Positions 13,989 to 23,366 of a stretch of 64,000 nt of DNA are shown piece after piece. The stretch is taken from contig JOAZ01000008.1 of assembly GCA_000720535.1 (NCBI GenBank), positions 62,001 through 126,000 on the forward strand, in the 5' to 3' direction. This DNA is from Streptomyces halstedii. GTDB taxonomy: Bacteria; Actinomycetota; Actinomycetes; Streptomycetales; Streptomycetaceae. A model generated the notes under the pieces. It was not told the origin of the DNA, ran no database searches, and saw nothing but the letters and a program-made list of their open reading frames with translations. A program made the translations under genes and the position numbers. Numbering within the stretch: position 1 is the first letter of the stretch; every line of letters begins with the position of its first letter.

Positions 13989-14961
13989 CGACGCCCACGG
14001 CGCCGACTGCGTCATCGCACTGGACGTGGGCGGGACCGGTATGAAGGGGGCCCTCCTCGACCGCGACCTCAAGACGCTGAGAACCGTGCGTACGACGACG
14101 CCGCGCCGCTCCGGCCCGGACGCGGTGACCGCCGGGATCGCCACCGTCCTGCGCGACCTCGACCGGAGCGCCGTCGCGCTCGGGCTGACCGTGCGCGGGG
14201 CGGGGGTGGTGGTCCCGGGCGTCGTCGACGAGGAGACCCGGACGGCCGTGTACTCGGCCAACCTCGGCTGGCGCGACCTGCCGCTCGCGGCCTCGCTCGA
14301 AGAGGCCACGGGACTGACCGTCTCGCTCGGGCACGACGTGCGCGCCGGCGGAGCCGCCGAATGCCGCGTCGGCGCGGCCAAGGGCGTACGGGACGCCTGC
14401 TTCGTCCCCGTCGGCACCGGGATCTCCGCCGCCGTCTTCCGCGACGGGCGTCCGGTCCGGGCCCGCGGCTACGCGGGCGAGATCGGCCATGTCGTCGTCG
14501 AGCCCGGCGGGGAGCCGTGCTCCTGCGGGGCGCGGGGCTGTCTGGAGACGGTCGCCTCGGCCGCGGCGATCGGCCGGGCGTACAGCGCGCGCACCGGCCG
14601 CCGGGTCGAGGGGGCCGCCCCGGTGGCGGCGCTGCTCGCGCAGGGCGATCCGGACGCCCGGTTCGTCTGGGACCGGGCGGTCGAGGCCCTGGCCACCGCG
14701 TTGGCGACGCTCACCACGCTGCTCGCACCCGAGACCGTCGTGCTCGGCGGCGGCCTCGCGGAGGCCGGTGATCTGCTGATGGATCCTCTGCGCTCTTCCC
14801 TGGCACGGCGGCTGACGTTCCAGCAGCGGCCCGAGCTGGTCCCCGCCGCACTCGGGGACATGGCGGGATGCCTGGGCGCCGGACTCGCCGCGTGGGACAC
14901 GGCGGACGGTACGAGTCCGCCTCCGCGCCCCCTGGGAGGGCCTCGGGTGACGGCGTCATGA
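13981..14961 (+). CDS. ROK-family sugar kinase
   Basis: 326 residues. ATP site DVGGTGMKG near the N-terminus, sugar-binding EIGHVVVEPGG, and the ROK zinc motif CSCGARGCLE. No N-terminal helix-turn-helix, so it is a kinase and not a ROK repressor. Its ATG lies inside the end of the SIS gene (8-nt overlap). Place in the operon suggests phosphorylation of an imported N-acetyl-amino sugar or amino sugar at C6 before the SIS enzyme acts. Exact substrate (GalNAc, GlcNAc or other) cannot be read. Confidence 0.88.
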   Translation: MRDDAHGADCVIALDVGGTGMKGALLDRDLKTLRTVRTTTPRRSGPDAVTAGIATVLRDLDRSAVALGLTVRGAGVVVPGVVDEETRTAVYSANLGWRDLPLAASLEEATGLTVSLGHDVRAGGAAECRVGAAKGVRDACFVPVGTGISAAVFRDGRPVRARGYAGEIGHVVVEPGGEPCSCGARGCLETVASAAAIGRAYSARTGRRVEGAAPVAALLAQGDPDARFVWDRAVEALATALATLTTLLAPETVVLGGGLAEAGDLLMDPLRSSLARRLTFQQRPELVPAALGDMAGCLGAGLAAWDTADGTSPPPRPLGGPRVTAS

Positions 14962-15890
14962 TCCTCACCGTCACACTCAACGCGGCCCTGGACGTCACCT
15001 ACCACGTCGACGCCCTCGTCCCGCGTGCCTCACACCGCGTCGGGGAGTCCTTCTCCCGGGCGGGAGGCAAGGGCGTCAACGTCGCACGCGTCCTGTCCAC
15101 CCTGGGGGTCCCCGCCGTGGTGACCGGTCTCGTGGGCGGCCCGACCGGCCGCGCGATACGGGACGACCTGCGCGTGGCGGAGCTGGCCGACGAACTGGTG
15201 CCCATGGCGGGCGACTCGCGCCGCACGGTCACCGTGGTGTCGCGCGAGGACGGCGACGCCACCGTCTTCAACCAGTCCGGACCCCACGTCGACACGGCCG
15301 TGTGGACCACGTTCGTCGCGCGGTTCACCCGCCTGCTGCGGGGCGCCCAGGTCGTCGTCCTGTCCGGCAGCCTGCCTCCCGGGGTACCGGCCGACGCGTA
15401 CGCGCGGCTCACCCGCCTGGCCGACGACGCCGGAGCCATGACCGTCGTGGACGCCGGCGGGCCGACCCTCCTCAAGGCCCTCGGCGCACACCCCACCGTG
15501 GTCAAACCCAACGCGGCGGAGCTCACCGAGGCCACCGGCCACGACGACGCGGCGACCGCGGCCCGGTCCCTGCGGGAACTCGGCGCCGGAAGCGTCGTGG
15601 CGTCACGCGGCCCGGACGGGCTCCTCGCCGTCACGCCGGAAGGGACCTGGCGCTCCGTGCCTCCTCGGCGGTTGGCCGGGAACCCGACGGGAGCCGGGGA
15701 CGCCTGCGTCGCGGCGATCGCCGCCGGGCTCCTCGCCGCTGAGCCGTGGCCGGCCGTCCTGCGCGAGGCCGTGGCGCTCTCGGCCGCCGCCGTGGCCTGT
15801 CCCCTGGCCGGCGACATCGACGCCGGCCTCTACCACCAGTTCCGTACGTCCGTTCCCGTGGAGAGAACCCATGCCCCTGTCGACCACTGA
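14958..15890 (+). CDS. PfkB-family kinase (tagatose-6-phosphate / 1-phosphofructokinase type)
   Basis: 310 residues of the ribokinase/PfkB fold. Seen: N-terminal TLNAALDVTY (the LacC/FruK subgroup signature TLNPALD-like), GGKGVNVARVL, GSLPPGVP, and the C-terminal anion hole and catalytic base NPTGAGDACV. ATG overlaps the ROK stop (ATGA). Followed by an aldolase, it most simply makes a ketose 1,6-bisphosphate. Tagatose-6-phosphate is favoured by the neighbours, fructose-1-phosphate is the alternative. Confidence 0.88.
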   Translation: MILTVTLNAALDVTYHVDALVPRASHRVGESFSRAGGKGVNVARVLSTLGVPAVVTGLVGGPTGRAIRDDLRVAELADELVPMAGDSRRTVTVVSREDGDATVFNQSGPHVDTAVWTTFVARFTRLLRGAQVVVLSGSLPPGVPADAYARLTRLADDAGAMTVVDAGGPTLLKALGAHPTVVKPNAAELTEATGHDDAATAARSLRELGAGSVVASRGPDGLLAVTPEGTWRSVPPRRLAGNPTGAGDACVAAIAAGLLAAEPWPAVLREAVALSAAAVACPLAGDIDAGLYHQFRTSVPVERTHAPVDH

Positions 15891-16707
15891 CGAGCTCATC
15901 GACCCCGCGTACTCCGGAGCCTCGGGTGTGGGTGCCTTCAACGTCGTACAGATCGAACACGCCGAGGCCATCGTCGCGGGGGCGGAGAGCGCGGGGCTGC
16001 CGGTCATCCTCCAGATCAGCGAGAACACCGCGCGCTACCACGGATCGCTCGCGCCCATCGGGCTCGCCTCCCTCGCCATGGCCCGCGGCGCACGCGTTCC
16101 GGTCGCGGTCCACCTCGACCACGCGGAATCGACCGACCTGGTCCGTGAGGCCGTCGCTCTCGGATTCACCTCCGTGATGTTCGACGCCTCCAAGCGCCCC
16201 TACGACGAGAACGTGGCGGCCACCCGGGAGATCACGGACCACTGCCACCGCGCGGACGTGTGGATCGAGGCGGAGCTCGGCGAGGTCGGAGGCAAGGACG
16301 GCGCCCACGCCCCAGGGGTCCGCACCGATCCCGACGAGGCGGCGTCCTACGTCGAGGCGACGGCCGTGGACGCCCTCGCCGTGGCCGTCGGCAGCTCGCA
16401 CGCCATGCTCACCCGCGACGCCGTCCTCGACTTCGAGCTCATCGCGCGGCTGCGGGCCGCCGTCGGCGTTCCCCTCGTCCTGCACGGCTCGTCCGGGGTC
16501 GCCGACGCGGACCTCGCCAAGGCGGTCGCGGCCGGCATGACCAAGGTGAACGTGTCCACGCACCTCAACCAGGTGTTCACCCGGACCGTCCGCGACCACC
16601 TCACCGCCCATCCCGCCACGGCCGACCCCCGTACGTACCTCGGCCCCGCGCGCGGGGCCGTCGCGGAGGAGGTCGCGCGCCTCCTGCGGGTGCTCGCGGG
16701 CCACTGA
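15871..16707 (+). CDS. Class II ketose-1,6-bisphosphate aldolase (GatY/KbaY/FbaA family)
   Basis: 278 residues. Zinc-binding HLDHAE near residues 76-81, GFTSVMFDAS, the second metal region IEAELGEVGG, VGSSHAM, and HGSSGV with KVNVST near the C-terminus, all class II aldolase landmarks. The ATG lies 20 nt inside the end of the PfkB gene, with GGAGAG upstream. It would split tagatose- or fructose-1,6-bisphosphate into two triose phosphates. A perfect hairpin follows directly, closing the operon. Confidence 0.92.
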   Translation: MPLSTTDELIDPAYSGASGVGAFNVVQIEHAEAIVAGAESAGLPVILQISENTARYHGSLAPIGLASLAMARGARVPVAVHLDHAESTDLVREAVALGFTSVMFDASKRPYDENVAATREITDHCHRADVWIEAELGEVGGKDGAHAPGVRTDPDEAASYVEATAVDALAVAVGSSHAMLTRDAVLDFELIARLRAAVGVPLVLHGSSGVADADLAKAVAAGMTKVNVSTHLNQVFTRTVRDHLTAHPATADPRTYLGPARGAVAEEVARLLRVLAGH

Positions 16708-16709
16708 CC

Positions 16710-16756
16710 CCGGTGTGGGCGCGGGATTCCACCCTGACCGACCGCGCCCACACCGG
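16710..16756 (+). terminator. Hairpin terminator of the amino-sugar operon
   Basis: Perfect 15-bp inverted repeat (CCGGTGTGGGCGCGG at 16710-16724, complement at 16742-16756) with a 17-nt loop, 3 bp after the aldolase stop. Confidence 0.85.
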
Positions 16757-16923
16757 TCACCTTTCCCACCGCCTTGGGCCGGGCATCCGTTCCGCGCCGC
16801 ACGTCGGCTTCGCAGGCGTTCCGGATGTACGCGCTCCGGGCGTCCCCTGCCGAGGAAGGCACCGCCCGACGGGCCCCACCCCGCTCAGTCGCGGCTCCAC
16901 CGAGAAACGGAGTACCTGTACCT

Positions 16924-18795
16924 GTGGCAACCCTGAAGAACAGACTGGCCGGCCTGGTCGCCACCACGGCCCTGGTCGTGGCAGGCGGCAGCCAGTTGAC
17001 CGCCGCGACGGCGTCGGCGGCCTCGCCTGACGCCACCTATACCGTTTCCGTCGGGTCGAAGGGGTCCTGGACCCATCCCGACGACACCCCCGCCAGTGGA
17101 TACATCGACAAGGACGGCACGTTCTACTTCCAGCAGGCCCACGCGCTCTACGGGGCGGACGACTCCCGCACGTGGGACTTCTTCACCGGCACGGACGTCG
17201 ACACGGCCGTCCGCTCCGGCGCGATCAGCGACGCCGTGGACCCGGCGAACCCCAAGGACCGCAACGACGACACCACGTGGCGCTGCAACAACAGCCCCAC
17301 CGGTCTCAAGTCGTCCCAGCCACCGGCGGGTTCGAGCTACGCGCACAAGAACTACTGCGACCTGGCCGGTGTCTGGGTCGATCCGGACACCGGTGACTGG
17401 TACGGCCTGGTGCACAACGAGTTCTCCCCCCAGCCCTTCGGCGACGGCGTCCACTTCGACGGCATCGACTACGCGGTCTCCACGGACCAGGGCCGCACCT
17501 GGGCGATCAAGGACCACGTGATCACCTCGCCGTACAGCACCACGCGGGGAGACACCACCGCCTTCCCGCAGCAGACCTACCACTACGGTGACGGCGACCC
17601 GCGCCTGTTCGCGGACACCGCGTCGGGGTACTTCTACGCCTTCTACGGTTCGCGGGTCGTCGAGAAGGACGGCGGCTGGAAGGCCTTCCACGCCCACGTG
17701 GCCCGCGCCCCGATGTCCGGCAAGCTGGCGCCCGGCACCTGGCAGAAGTGGTACGACGGCGCCTGGTCCGAGCCCGGCGTCGGCGGCCGCGAGAGCAACA
17801 TGGTGCCCGTCGACGCGTCGCACACCACCGGCTACACCCCGGTGTCCGACGAGTACGACCCGCGCGACAGCGGCACGGTGAGCCAGCAGGTCGAGGCCGG
17901 CACGATGCCGCCCACCTCGCCCCTGTTCGTCATGGACATCACCTACAACGCGCACCTGGGCCTGTACATCGGCCAGCCCCAGGCCGTGGACCAGAGCGGG
18001 TCGGCGCCGCAGCAGATCTACGCCACCGACAACCTCGCCGAGCAGAAGTGGTTCCTCCTCGGCGACACGGGCACGTACACCAACGCCTCGTGGTACCGCT
18101 GGTTCCTCGACGGGGTGAACAAGACGAGTTCCGGGATCGTCGGCAAGGACTTCCGGTCCTACTGTTCCTTCGGCTGCTCGGGCGGCGCCTCCAGCGAGTA
18201 CACCGACCTCACCGTCGACACCTCCGCGGCCGCCGCGCCCGTCGACACCACCCAGGCCTACCGGATCTCCTCCGGGGGCGGCCGCGTCCTCGCCCAGGTC
18301 TCCGGCGGCTCGTCCACCACCTCCCTGGCGTCGGCCACCGGATCCGGCCTGGAGTCGTGGATCTTCACCTCCAACGGCGACGGCTCGTACCGCGTCGCCA
18401 ACGCCGGCACCGGACACCTGCTCGGCGTCGGCTCGACGTCCACCACCACCCGTGCCTGGGGCACCAGGCCCACCGTCACCGCGGCCGGCTCCGGCGGCCC
18501 CACCGTGGGACAGCAGTGGTTCGTCGTCCCCGGAACCTCCGCCACGGACGGCGGGCCCACCGGCACGTACAAGATCGTCAACCGGTACAGCGGTCTGGTC
18601 ATCGGAATGTCCGGCGCCGCGGGCCGCCTCGCCGAGACCACTCCCACCCGCAGTTGGAGCGACACCACCGGCGGCCCGGTCGGCGGCTCGCGTGCGGCGA
18701 ACGAGCAGGTCCTGACCCTCTCGTCCACCGGCCCCGCCCCCTCGTCCGCCGGCACGGTCACCGCCTCGCCGCTCCGGCAGGGGACGAGCGGCTGA
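16924..18795 (+). CDS. Secreted protein, probable beta-propeller enzyme with C-terminal lectin-like domain
   Basis: 623 residues. The chosen GTG 16924 gives a typical signal peptide (VATLKNRLAGLVATTALVV ... ATASAAS), with GGAG 10 nt upstream; a start at 16774 adds residues that would block export. Residues ~40-430 have repeated strands with motifs such as VWVDPDTGDWYGLVHNE, VSTDQGRTW (an Asp-box-like turn) and GDPRLFADTASGYFYAFYG, which suggest a five- or six-bladed glycosidase-type propeller. Residues ~445-610 show three repeats like QAYRISSGGGRVL, of the ricin-like beta-trefoil kind. A sialidase- or GH43-like activity is possible, but I cannot name the family. It lies between the amino-sugar operon and the sugar importer. 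Confidence 0.75.
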   Translation: MATLKNRLAGLVATTALVVAGGSQLTAATASAASPDATYTVSVGSKGSWTHPDDTPASGYIDKDGTFYFQQAHALYGADDSRTWDFFTGTDVDTAVRSGAISDAVDPANPKDRNDDTTWRCNNSPTGLKSSQPPAGSSYAHKNYCDLAGVWVDPDTGDWYGLVHNEFSPQPFGDGVHFDGIDYAVSTDQGRTWAIKDHVITSPYSTTRGDTTAFPQQTYHYGDGDPRLFADTASGYFYAFYGSRVVEKDGGWKAFHAHVARAPMSGKLAPGTWQKWYDGAWSEPGVGGRESNMVPVDASHTTGYTPVSDEYDPRDSGTVSQQVEAGTMPPTSPLFVMDITYNAHLGLYIGQPQAVDQSGSAPQQIYATDNLAEQKWFLLGDTGTYTNASWYRWFLDGVNKTSSGIVGKDFRSYCSFGCSGGASSEYTDLTVDTSAAAAPVDTTQAYRISSGGGRVLAQVSGGSSTTSLASATGSGLESWIFTSNGDGSYRVANAGTGHLLGVGSTSTTTRAWGTRPTVTAAGSGGPTVGQQWFVVPGTSATDGGPTGTYKIVNRYSGLVIGMSGAAGRLAETTPTRSWSDTTGGPVGGSRAANEQVLTLSSTGPAPSSAGTVTASPLRQGTSG

Positions 18796-18867
18796 CCCAG
18801 CCGGCCGCACCACGGCGACGCCGGGGCCCCGCGCACCGCGCCCGGGACCCGGCGTACCGCCGTGTGC

Positions 18868-19914
18868 TCAGTGCGTGCCGGACGCCGCTCCCACGGGCGC
18901 GGTGCTGGCGCGGACCACCAGCTCCGGTTCGACCGACGTGGGCTCGTGGGCCGCTCCCGGCTCGTTGATGTGCCGCAGCAGGTGGTCGACCGCGAGCGTG
19001 CCCATCTCCTCGAAGGGCTGCGCCACCGTGGTGAGCGAGGGCGAGCAGTACTCGGCCAGGGCGATGTCGTCCACGCCGATGACGGAGATGTCCTGCGGGA
19101 CGCGTCGCCCCAGCTCGTGCAGGGCGCGGATCACGCCGAACGCCATTTCGTCGCTGGCGGCGAACACGGCGGTCACCTCCGGGATCCTCCCCAGGATCAG
19201 GCCGTTGCGGTAGCCGGACGAGGGGGACCAGTCGCCCTTCAGGATCGGGGGGACGGTGCGGCCCTCCGCTTCCAGCGTCTCGCGCCAGCCGTCGATCCGG
19301 TTGACGGCGTCGAGCCATTCGCCGGGGCCCGACACATGCCAGACCGTCTCGTGGCCCAGGTCGAGCAGATGGCGCGTGGCGAGCCGGGCGGCCTGCGACT
19401 GGTCGATCGCCACGACCTCCGAAGCCGGGGTGCGCGACCCGTCCACCGTCACGGTGGGGAGCGAACCCGTCAGTTGCTCGATGCGCGGGCTGACGTGGAT
19501 CAGCGGGATGGCCAGGATGACGCCTTCGACGCTCTGGTCGGCCAGCCGCGACAGCGCCTCCTCCACCGCGGAGGTGTCCAGCGACGCGGTGGAGGCGATG
19601 GAGACCGAGTACCCCGCCGCGCGCGCGGCGTTCTCGATACCGAAGGTCAGGTTGAGGCGTGAGTAGAACGCCGTCTGCAGGTTGACGACACCGATCGTCC
19701 GGCTGCGTCCCGACGACAGGATCCGGGCCGCGCTGTTCTTGCGGTAGCCGAGGCGCTCCACGGCGGCGAGAACACGCGCGCGGGTCTCGGGGCGCACGTT
19801 GGCGTGGCCGGACAGCACCCGCGACACCGTCTGCGGCGAGACTCCCGCGGCCTGAGCCACGTCGGTCATGCCCGGCGGTTTTCTGGTCTCGCCCTCGCCG
19901 ATGGCTGTGCCCAT
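18868..19914 (-). CDS. LacI-family transcriptional repressor
   Basis: 348 residues. LacI helix-turn-helix and hinge: MTDVAQAAGVSPQTVSRVLSG, NVRPETRARVLAAVERLGYR, then a periplasmic-binding-protein-like sensor (RTIGVVNL, FAASDEMAFGVIRALHELG, DISVIGVDD, SLTTVAQPFEEMG). ATG 19914 gives about 16 residues before the helix-turn-helix and has GGAGGAGG-rich sequence upstream. It is divergent from the binding protein-permease-GH35 operon and is probably its repressor, with the galactoside or a product as inducer (inference). Confidence 0.93.
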   Translation of the reverse strand: MGTAIGEGETRKPPGMTDVAQAAGVSPQTVSRVLSGHANVRPETRARVLAAVERLGYRKNSAARILSSGRSRTIGVVNLQTAFYSRLNLTFGIENAARAAGYSVSIASTASLDTSAVEEALSRLADQSVEGVILAIPLIHVSPRIEQLTGSLPTVTVDGSRTPASEVVAIDQSQAARLATRHLLDLGHETVWHVSGPGEWLDAVNRIDGWRETLEAEGRTVPPILKGDWSPSSGYRNGLILGRIPEVTAVFAASDEMAFGVIRALHELGRRVPQDISVIGVDDIALAEYCSPSLTTVAQPFEEMGTLAVDHLLRHINEPGAAHEPTSVEPELVVRASTAPVGAASGTH

Positions 19915-20002
19915 GCCTCCTGCCTCCTCCCTCAGGGTGTATGCGCGAATGATAGCGGCACCATGCCGTAAGTCAGGCGGTCCAGCGAATCTGTTCAGAA
20001 CT

Positions 20003-20020
20003 ATTGGCATCGATAACATT
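20003..20020. promoter_or_regulatory. Candidate LacI operator
   Basis: The 18-bp stretch centred on ATCGAT (20009-20014) has the central CG and partial symmetry typical of LacI-family sites. It sits in the spacer between the LacI gene and the divergent ABC operon, in a locally A+T-rich stretch about 130 bp before the binding-protein start. Confidence 0.55.
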
Positions 20021-20147
20021 CTCTGCCATAGTTCCGGCCATGCACGCGAGGAAGACGGCCTGGTCCGCCCTCGTTGCGGAGCGATCACGCAGCTGACCCA
20101 CCGGCGTTCCCGGGGTCGGATCTGCCTTACGCACACAAGGAGGGGCC

Positions 20148-21440
20148 GTGAAGGCATCCCGCACTCGAACCGCCGGAACCGCTGCGATCGCAGCTCTCGC
20201 GCTGGCGCTCACCGGTTGCTCGTCCACCGAGGGGGACTCGGGCACCGGATCGCAGGAACTCACCTTCTGGGGCTGGTCACCGGGGTACGCGGACGCCGTC
20301 AAGGCGTTCAACAAGAGCCACCCGGACATCAAGGTGACGTACCAGGAGGTGCAGCCCGGCGCCAAGGGCGGGTACCAGAAGATGCTGAACGCGGTGCAGG
20401 CCGGCAACGCCCCCTGTCTGGCCCAGGTGGGGTACGAGACGCTCTCCAGCTTCGCCGCGCAGGGCGCGCTCCAGGACGTGCGCGAGCACGCCGAGGGCGA
20501 AGCGTCGGACTTCCAGCCGGCCGCCTGGCAGTCCGTCCAGCTGGGGGACGCCGTCTACGGGGCGCCCGTCGACACCGGCCCGATGGCGCTGTTCTACAAC
20601 AAGAAGGTCTACGACTCGCTGGGTCTGAAGCCCCCGGCGACCTGGGACGAGTACCAGGAGCAGGCCGAGAGGATCCACGCCTCCGACCCGGACCGCTACA
20701 TCTCCTCGCCCTACCTGAACTACGACTACGCGGGCCTGTCCTGGCAGACGGGCGCGAGCTGGTTCGGGGTGAAGGGCGACTCGTGGAAGGTCGACCTGGC
20801 GTCCGAGGCCAACCAGAAGGTGGCCGCCTACTGGCAGGGTCTCGTGGACGGCGGCCTGATCAGTGGCGCCCCCATGTACGACCAGGCGTGGTACGCGGGT
20901 CTTGGGAGCGGTAACATCGCGACCGTCGTCGGTGCGGTCTGGCAGGCCGGCGTGATCAAGGGCGGCGTGAAGGACGGCGCGGGCGACTGGGCCGTGGCCC
21001 CGATGCCGCAGTGGAAGGCCGGAGAGAAGGCCGTGGGCAACGCGGGCGGCTCGGCCACCGCCGTCCTCAAGGGCTGCAAGCCCACCGAGGCCGCCTGGAC
21101 GTTCGCCCACTGGCTGAGCACCGACCGCACCACCTATGGCGACCTGGTGACCAAGGCGTCGCTGTACCCGGCCGCCGTCGGACTGCTCGACCTCCCGCAA
21201 CTCCAGGTCAAGGACCCCTACTTCGGGGGACAGCCGATCTACGACGTCTTCGCCGACGCGGCGGCCGAGGTCACGCCCGGCTGGACCTGGGGTCCGATCA
21301 TGACCAAGACCACCACCGACCTGGACGACGCGCTGGGCAAGGCCTGGGCCGGCAAGGGCAGCCTCAAGGACGCGCTGGTGACGACCCGGAGCAAGACCGT
21401 CGCCGAGCTGAAGAACCAGGGCCTGAAGGTCGCCGAGTAG
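20148..21440 (+). CDS. Sugar ABC transporter, substrate-binding lipoprotein
   Basis: 430 residues of the extracellular solute-binding family 1. Lipobox LALTGC with lipidated Cys24, then LTFWGWSPGYADAVKAFN, typical of sugar binders. GTG start with AAGGAGGGG just upstream (spacing short, ~4 nt from GGAGG). First gene of a four-gene operon with two permeases and GH35, so a galactose-containing oligosaccharide is the likely ligand. No ATPase gene is present in the window. Streptomyces importers of this kind usually share the multiple-sugar ATPase MsiK (known), so that is the probable partner. Confidence 0.93.
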   Translation: MKASRTRTAGTAAIAALALALTGCSSTEGDSGTGSQELTFWGWSPGYADAVKAFNKSHPDIKVTYQEVQPGAKGGYQKMLNAVQAGNAPCLAQVGYETLSSFAAQGALQDVREHAEGEASDFQPAAWQSVQLGDAVYGAPVDTGPMALFYNKKVYDSLGLKPPATWDEYQEQAERIHASDPDRYISSPYLNYDYAGLSWQTGASWFGVKGDSWKVDLASEANQKVAAYWQGLVDGGLISGAPMYDQAWYAGLGSGNIATVVGAVWQAGVIKGGVKDGAGDWAVAPMPQWKAGEKAVGNAGGSATAVLKGCKPTEAAWTFAHWLSTDRTTYGDLVTKASLYPAAVGLLDLPQLQVKDPYFGGQPIYDVFADAAAEVTPGWTWGPIMTKTTTDLDDALGKAWAGKGSLKDALVTTRSKTVAELKNQGLKVAE

Positions 21441-21455
21441 CCACGCACGACAGCA

Positions 21456-21488
21456 GGCGGCCGGCCAGGACGGCTCCGGCCGGCCGCC
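21456..21488 (+). terminator. Intra-operon hairpin after the binding-protein gene
   Basis: 11-bp perfect stem (GGCGGCCGGCC at 21456-21466, complement at 21478-21488) with an 11-nt loop. Between a binding-protein gene and its permeases such hairpins commonly stabilise the upstream message or terminate part of the transcripts, so the binding protein is made in excess. Confidence 0.65.
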
Positions 21489-21522
21489 TATCCCCGCACA
21501 GCCCCGATCCGGAAGAGAAACC

Positions 21523-22485
21523 GTGAGACCAACCGGCACGGCGGAGCAGACCGCCGCAGCACCGAAGCCTGCCGTACCGCCCGGCAAGCGACGCGGGCGT
21601 GAGACGGCACTCGGCCGGCGTACCCTGCTGCTCTTCGGCGGACCGTTCGCCGTCCTCTTCGCGGCGATGTACGTCGCCCCGCTCCTCTACGCGACCGTGA
21701 GCAGTCTCTTCGTCGTCAAGCGCTCCGGCCTCGGACTGGCCCCGCCCACCCGGGAGTTCGAACCGCTGCACAACTTCGCGCAGGCCTTCGGCGACCACGA
21801 CTTCCTCGCCGGGCTCGCCCGCGTGGGCCTCTTCGCCGTCGTGCAGGTGCCGCTCATGCTCGGACTGGCCCTGGGCCTCGCCCTGCTCCTGGACTCCAGG
21901 TCGGCCAGGGCCAAGGGGTTCTTCCGGCTCGGCGCCTTCCTGCCCTACGCCATCCCGGGCGTCAGCGCGGCCCTGGTGTGGTCCTTCATGTACTCCTCCG
22001 AGTCGAGCCCGATCAACCACCTGCTGGAACCACTCGGTGTGCACATCCCGTTCTTCGCGAACGGCGCGGTCCTGTGGTCCGTGGCGAACATCGTCACGTG
22101 GAGCTGGACCGGCTACAACATGATCATCATCTACAGCGCGCTGCAGACCATCCCCGCCGAGGTGCTCGAAGCCGCCAAGATGGACGGCGCGTCCGCCCTG
22201 CGGACCGCGTGGAGCGTCAAGATCCCCGCCGTACGCGGCTCCCTCGTCCTCACCACGGTGTTCTCCATCATCGGCTCGGCGCAGCTGTTCAACGAACCCG
22301 CGGTCCTCCAGCCCATCTCCAGCGGCGCGATCTCCTCGACCTTCACCCCGATCATGTCCGCACAGGCCGCCGTGGCCGCCGGCAACTACCCCTACGCCGC
22401 CGCCCAGTCGGTCGTGCTCGCCCTCGCGGTCGGCGTGCTGTCCTTCGTCTTCTTCAAGCTGACCAGCCGGGGTGAGAACGCATGA
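21523..22485 (+). CDS. Sugar ABC transporter permease (MalF-like)
   Basis: 320-residue integral membrane protein with about six hydrophobic segments. The cytoplasmic EAA loop is EAAKMDGASALRTAWSVKIP, which docks the ATPase. A 30-residue polar N-terminal extension precedes the first membrane segment (LLLFGGPFAVLFAAMYVAPL). GTG start with GGAAGAG upstream. The last codons overlap the second permease (ATGA). Confidence 0.93.
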   Translation: MRPTGTAEQTAAAPKPAVPPGKRRGRETALGRRTLLLFGGPFAVLFAAMYVAPLLYATVSSLFVVKRSGLGLAPPTREFEPLHNFAQAFGDHDFLAGLARVGLFAVVQVPLMLGLALGLALLLDSRSARAKGFFRLGAFLPYAIPGVSAALVWSFMYSSESSPINHLLEPLGVHIPFFANGAVLWSVANIVTWSWTGYNMIIIYSALQTIPAEVLEAAKMDGASALRTAWSVKIPAVRGSLVLTTVFSIIGSAQLFNEPAVLQPISSGAISSTFTPIMSAQAAVAAGNYPYAAAQSVVLALAVGVLSFVFFKLTSRGENA

Positions 22486-23366
22486 GCGCCACCGACATAC
22501 CAGACGCCTCCCGCCCCCGCGGAGCGAAGCCGGGGACGACCGTGGTGAGCCGCGGCCTCACGCTGTCCCTCCTCCTGGTCTCCACCGTCTACTTCCTCTT
22601 CCCGCTGTGGTGGCTGCTGGTCTCCGTCACCAAGCCCTTCGGGCGGCAGTTCAGCGGCAACGGGCTGTGGTTCGACGGGTTCGACCTGTTCGGCAACATC
22701 GGCCGGCTGACCGCGCAGAACGACGGCATCTTCTGGCGCTGGATGCTCAACAGCGTCCTCTACTGCGGCATCGGCGCGCTCGTCGGCACCCTGCTGTCCG
22801 CCATGGCCGGCTATCTGCTCGCCAAATACCGCTTCCGCGGCAGGAACGCGCTGTTCGGCGTGATCCTGGCCGCCGTACTGGTCCCCAAGATCCTCTTCAC
22901 CCTCCCGCTGTACCTGATGTTCTCCGGCATCGGTCTGATCGACAACCCGCTCGCCGTGCTGCTCCCCAGCATCGTCAGCCCGTTCGGCGTCTACCTCGCG
23001 CGCATCTTCGCCGCCCAGTCCGTACCGGACGAGGTCATCGAGGCGGGCCGCCTCGACGGGGCGAGCGAGTTCCGCATCTTCCGCACCGTCGCCCTGCCGA
23101 TGATGCTCCCGGCCCTGGTGACGATCTTCCTGTTCCAGTTCGTCGACATCTGGAACAACTACCTGCTGCCGGCCATGGTGCTCAGCGACGACCGGCTCCA
23201 GCCCGTCACGGTCGGCCTCGTCGGCTGGAACGCCAGCCACGGCGTCGCCGTACCGGCGCCCCTCGTCGTCATCGGCTCCCTGATCTCCGTCATCCCCCTG
23301 ATCATCGCCTTCGTCTCCCTGCAGCGGTTCTGGCGCGCGGGAATGACCGCGGGAGCCGTCAAGTGA
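22482..23366 (+). CDS. Sugar ABC transporter permease (MalG-like)
   Basis: 294 residues, about six membrane segments, EAA loop EAGRLDGASEFRIFRTVALP. The LNSVLYCGIGAL and WNNYLLPAMV stretches are typical of the MalG/CarbP subgroup. ATG overlaps the first permease stop, and its own stop overlaps the GH35 start (GTGA), so the three genes are translationally coupled. Confidence 0.93.
   Translation: MSATDIPDASRPRGAKPGTTVVSRGLTLSLLLVSTVYFLFPLWWLLVSVTKPFGRQFSGNGLWFDGFDLFGNIGRLTAQNDGIFWRWMLNSVLYCGIGALVGTLLSAMAGYLLAKYRFRGRNALFGVILAAVLVPKILFTLPLYLMFSGIGLIDNPLAVLLPSIVSPFGVYLARIFAAQSVPDEVIEAGRLDGASEFRIFRTVALPMMLPALVTIFLFQFVDIWNNYLLPAMVLSDDRLQPVTVGLVGWNASHGVAVPAPLVVIGSLISVIPLIIAFVSLQRFWRAGMTAGAVK

Noticed and set aside
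22472-23362. Frame upstream of GH35, continuous with it back to 22472
   Set aside because: The first 297 codons are antisense-like, Arg/Pro-rich shadow of the second permease. The real GH35 start is GTG 23363, overlapping the permease stop.
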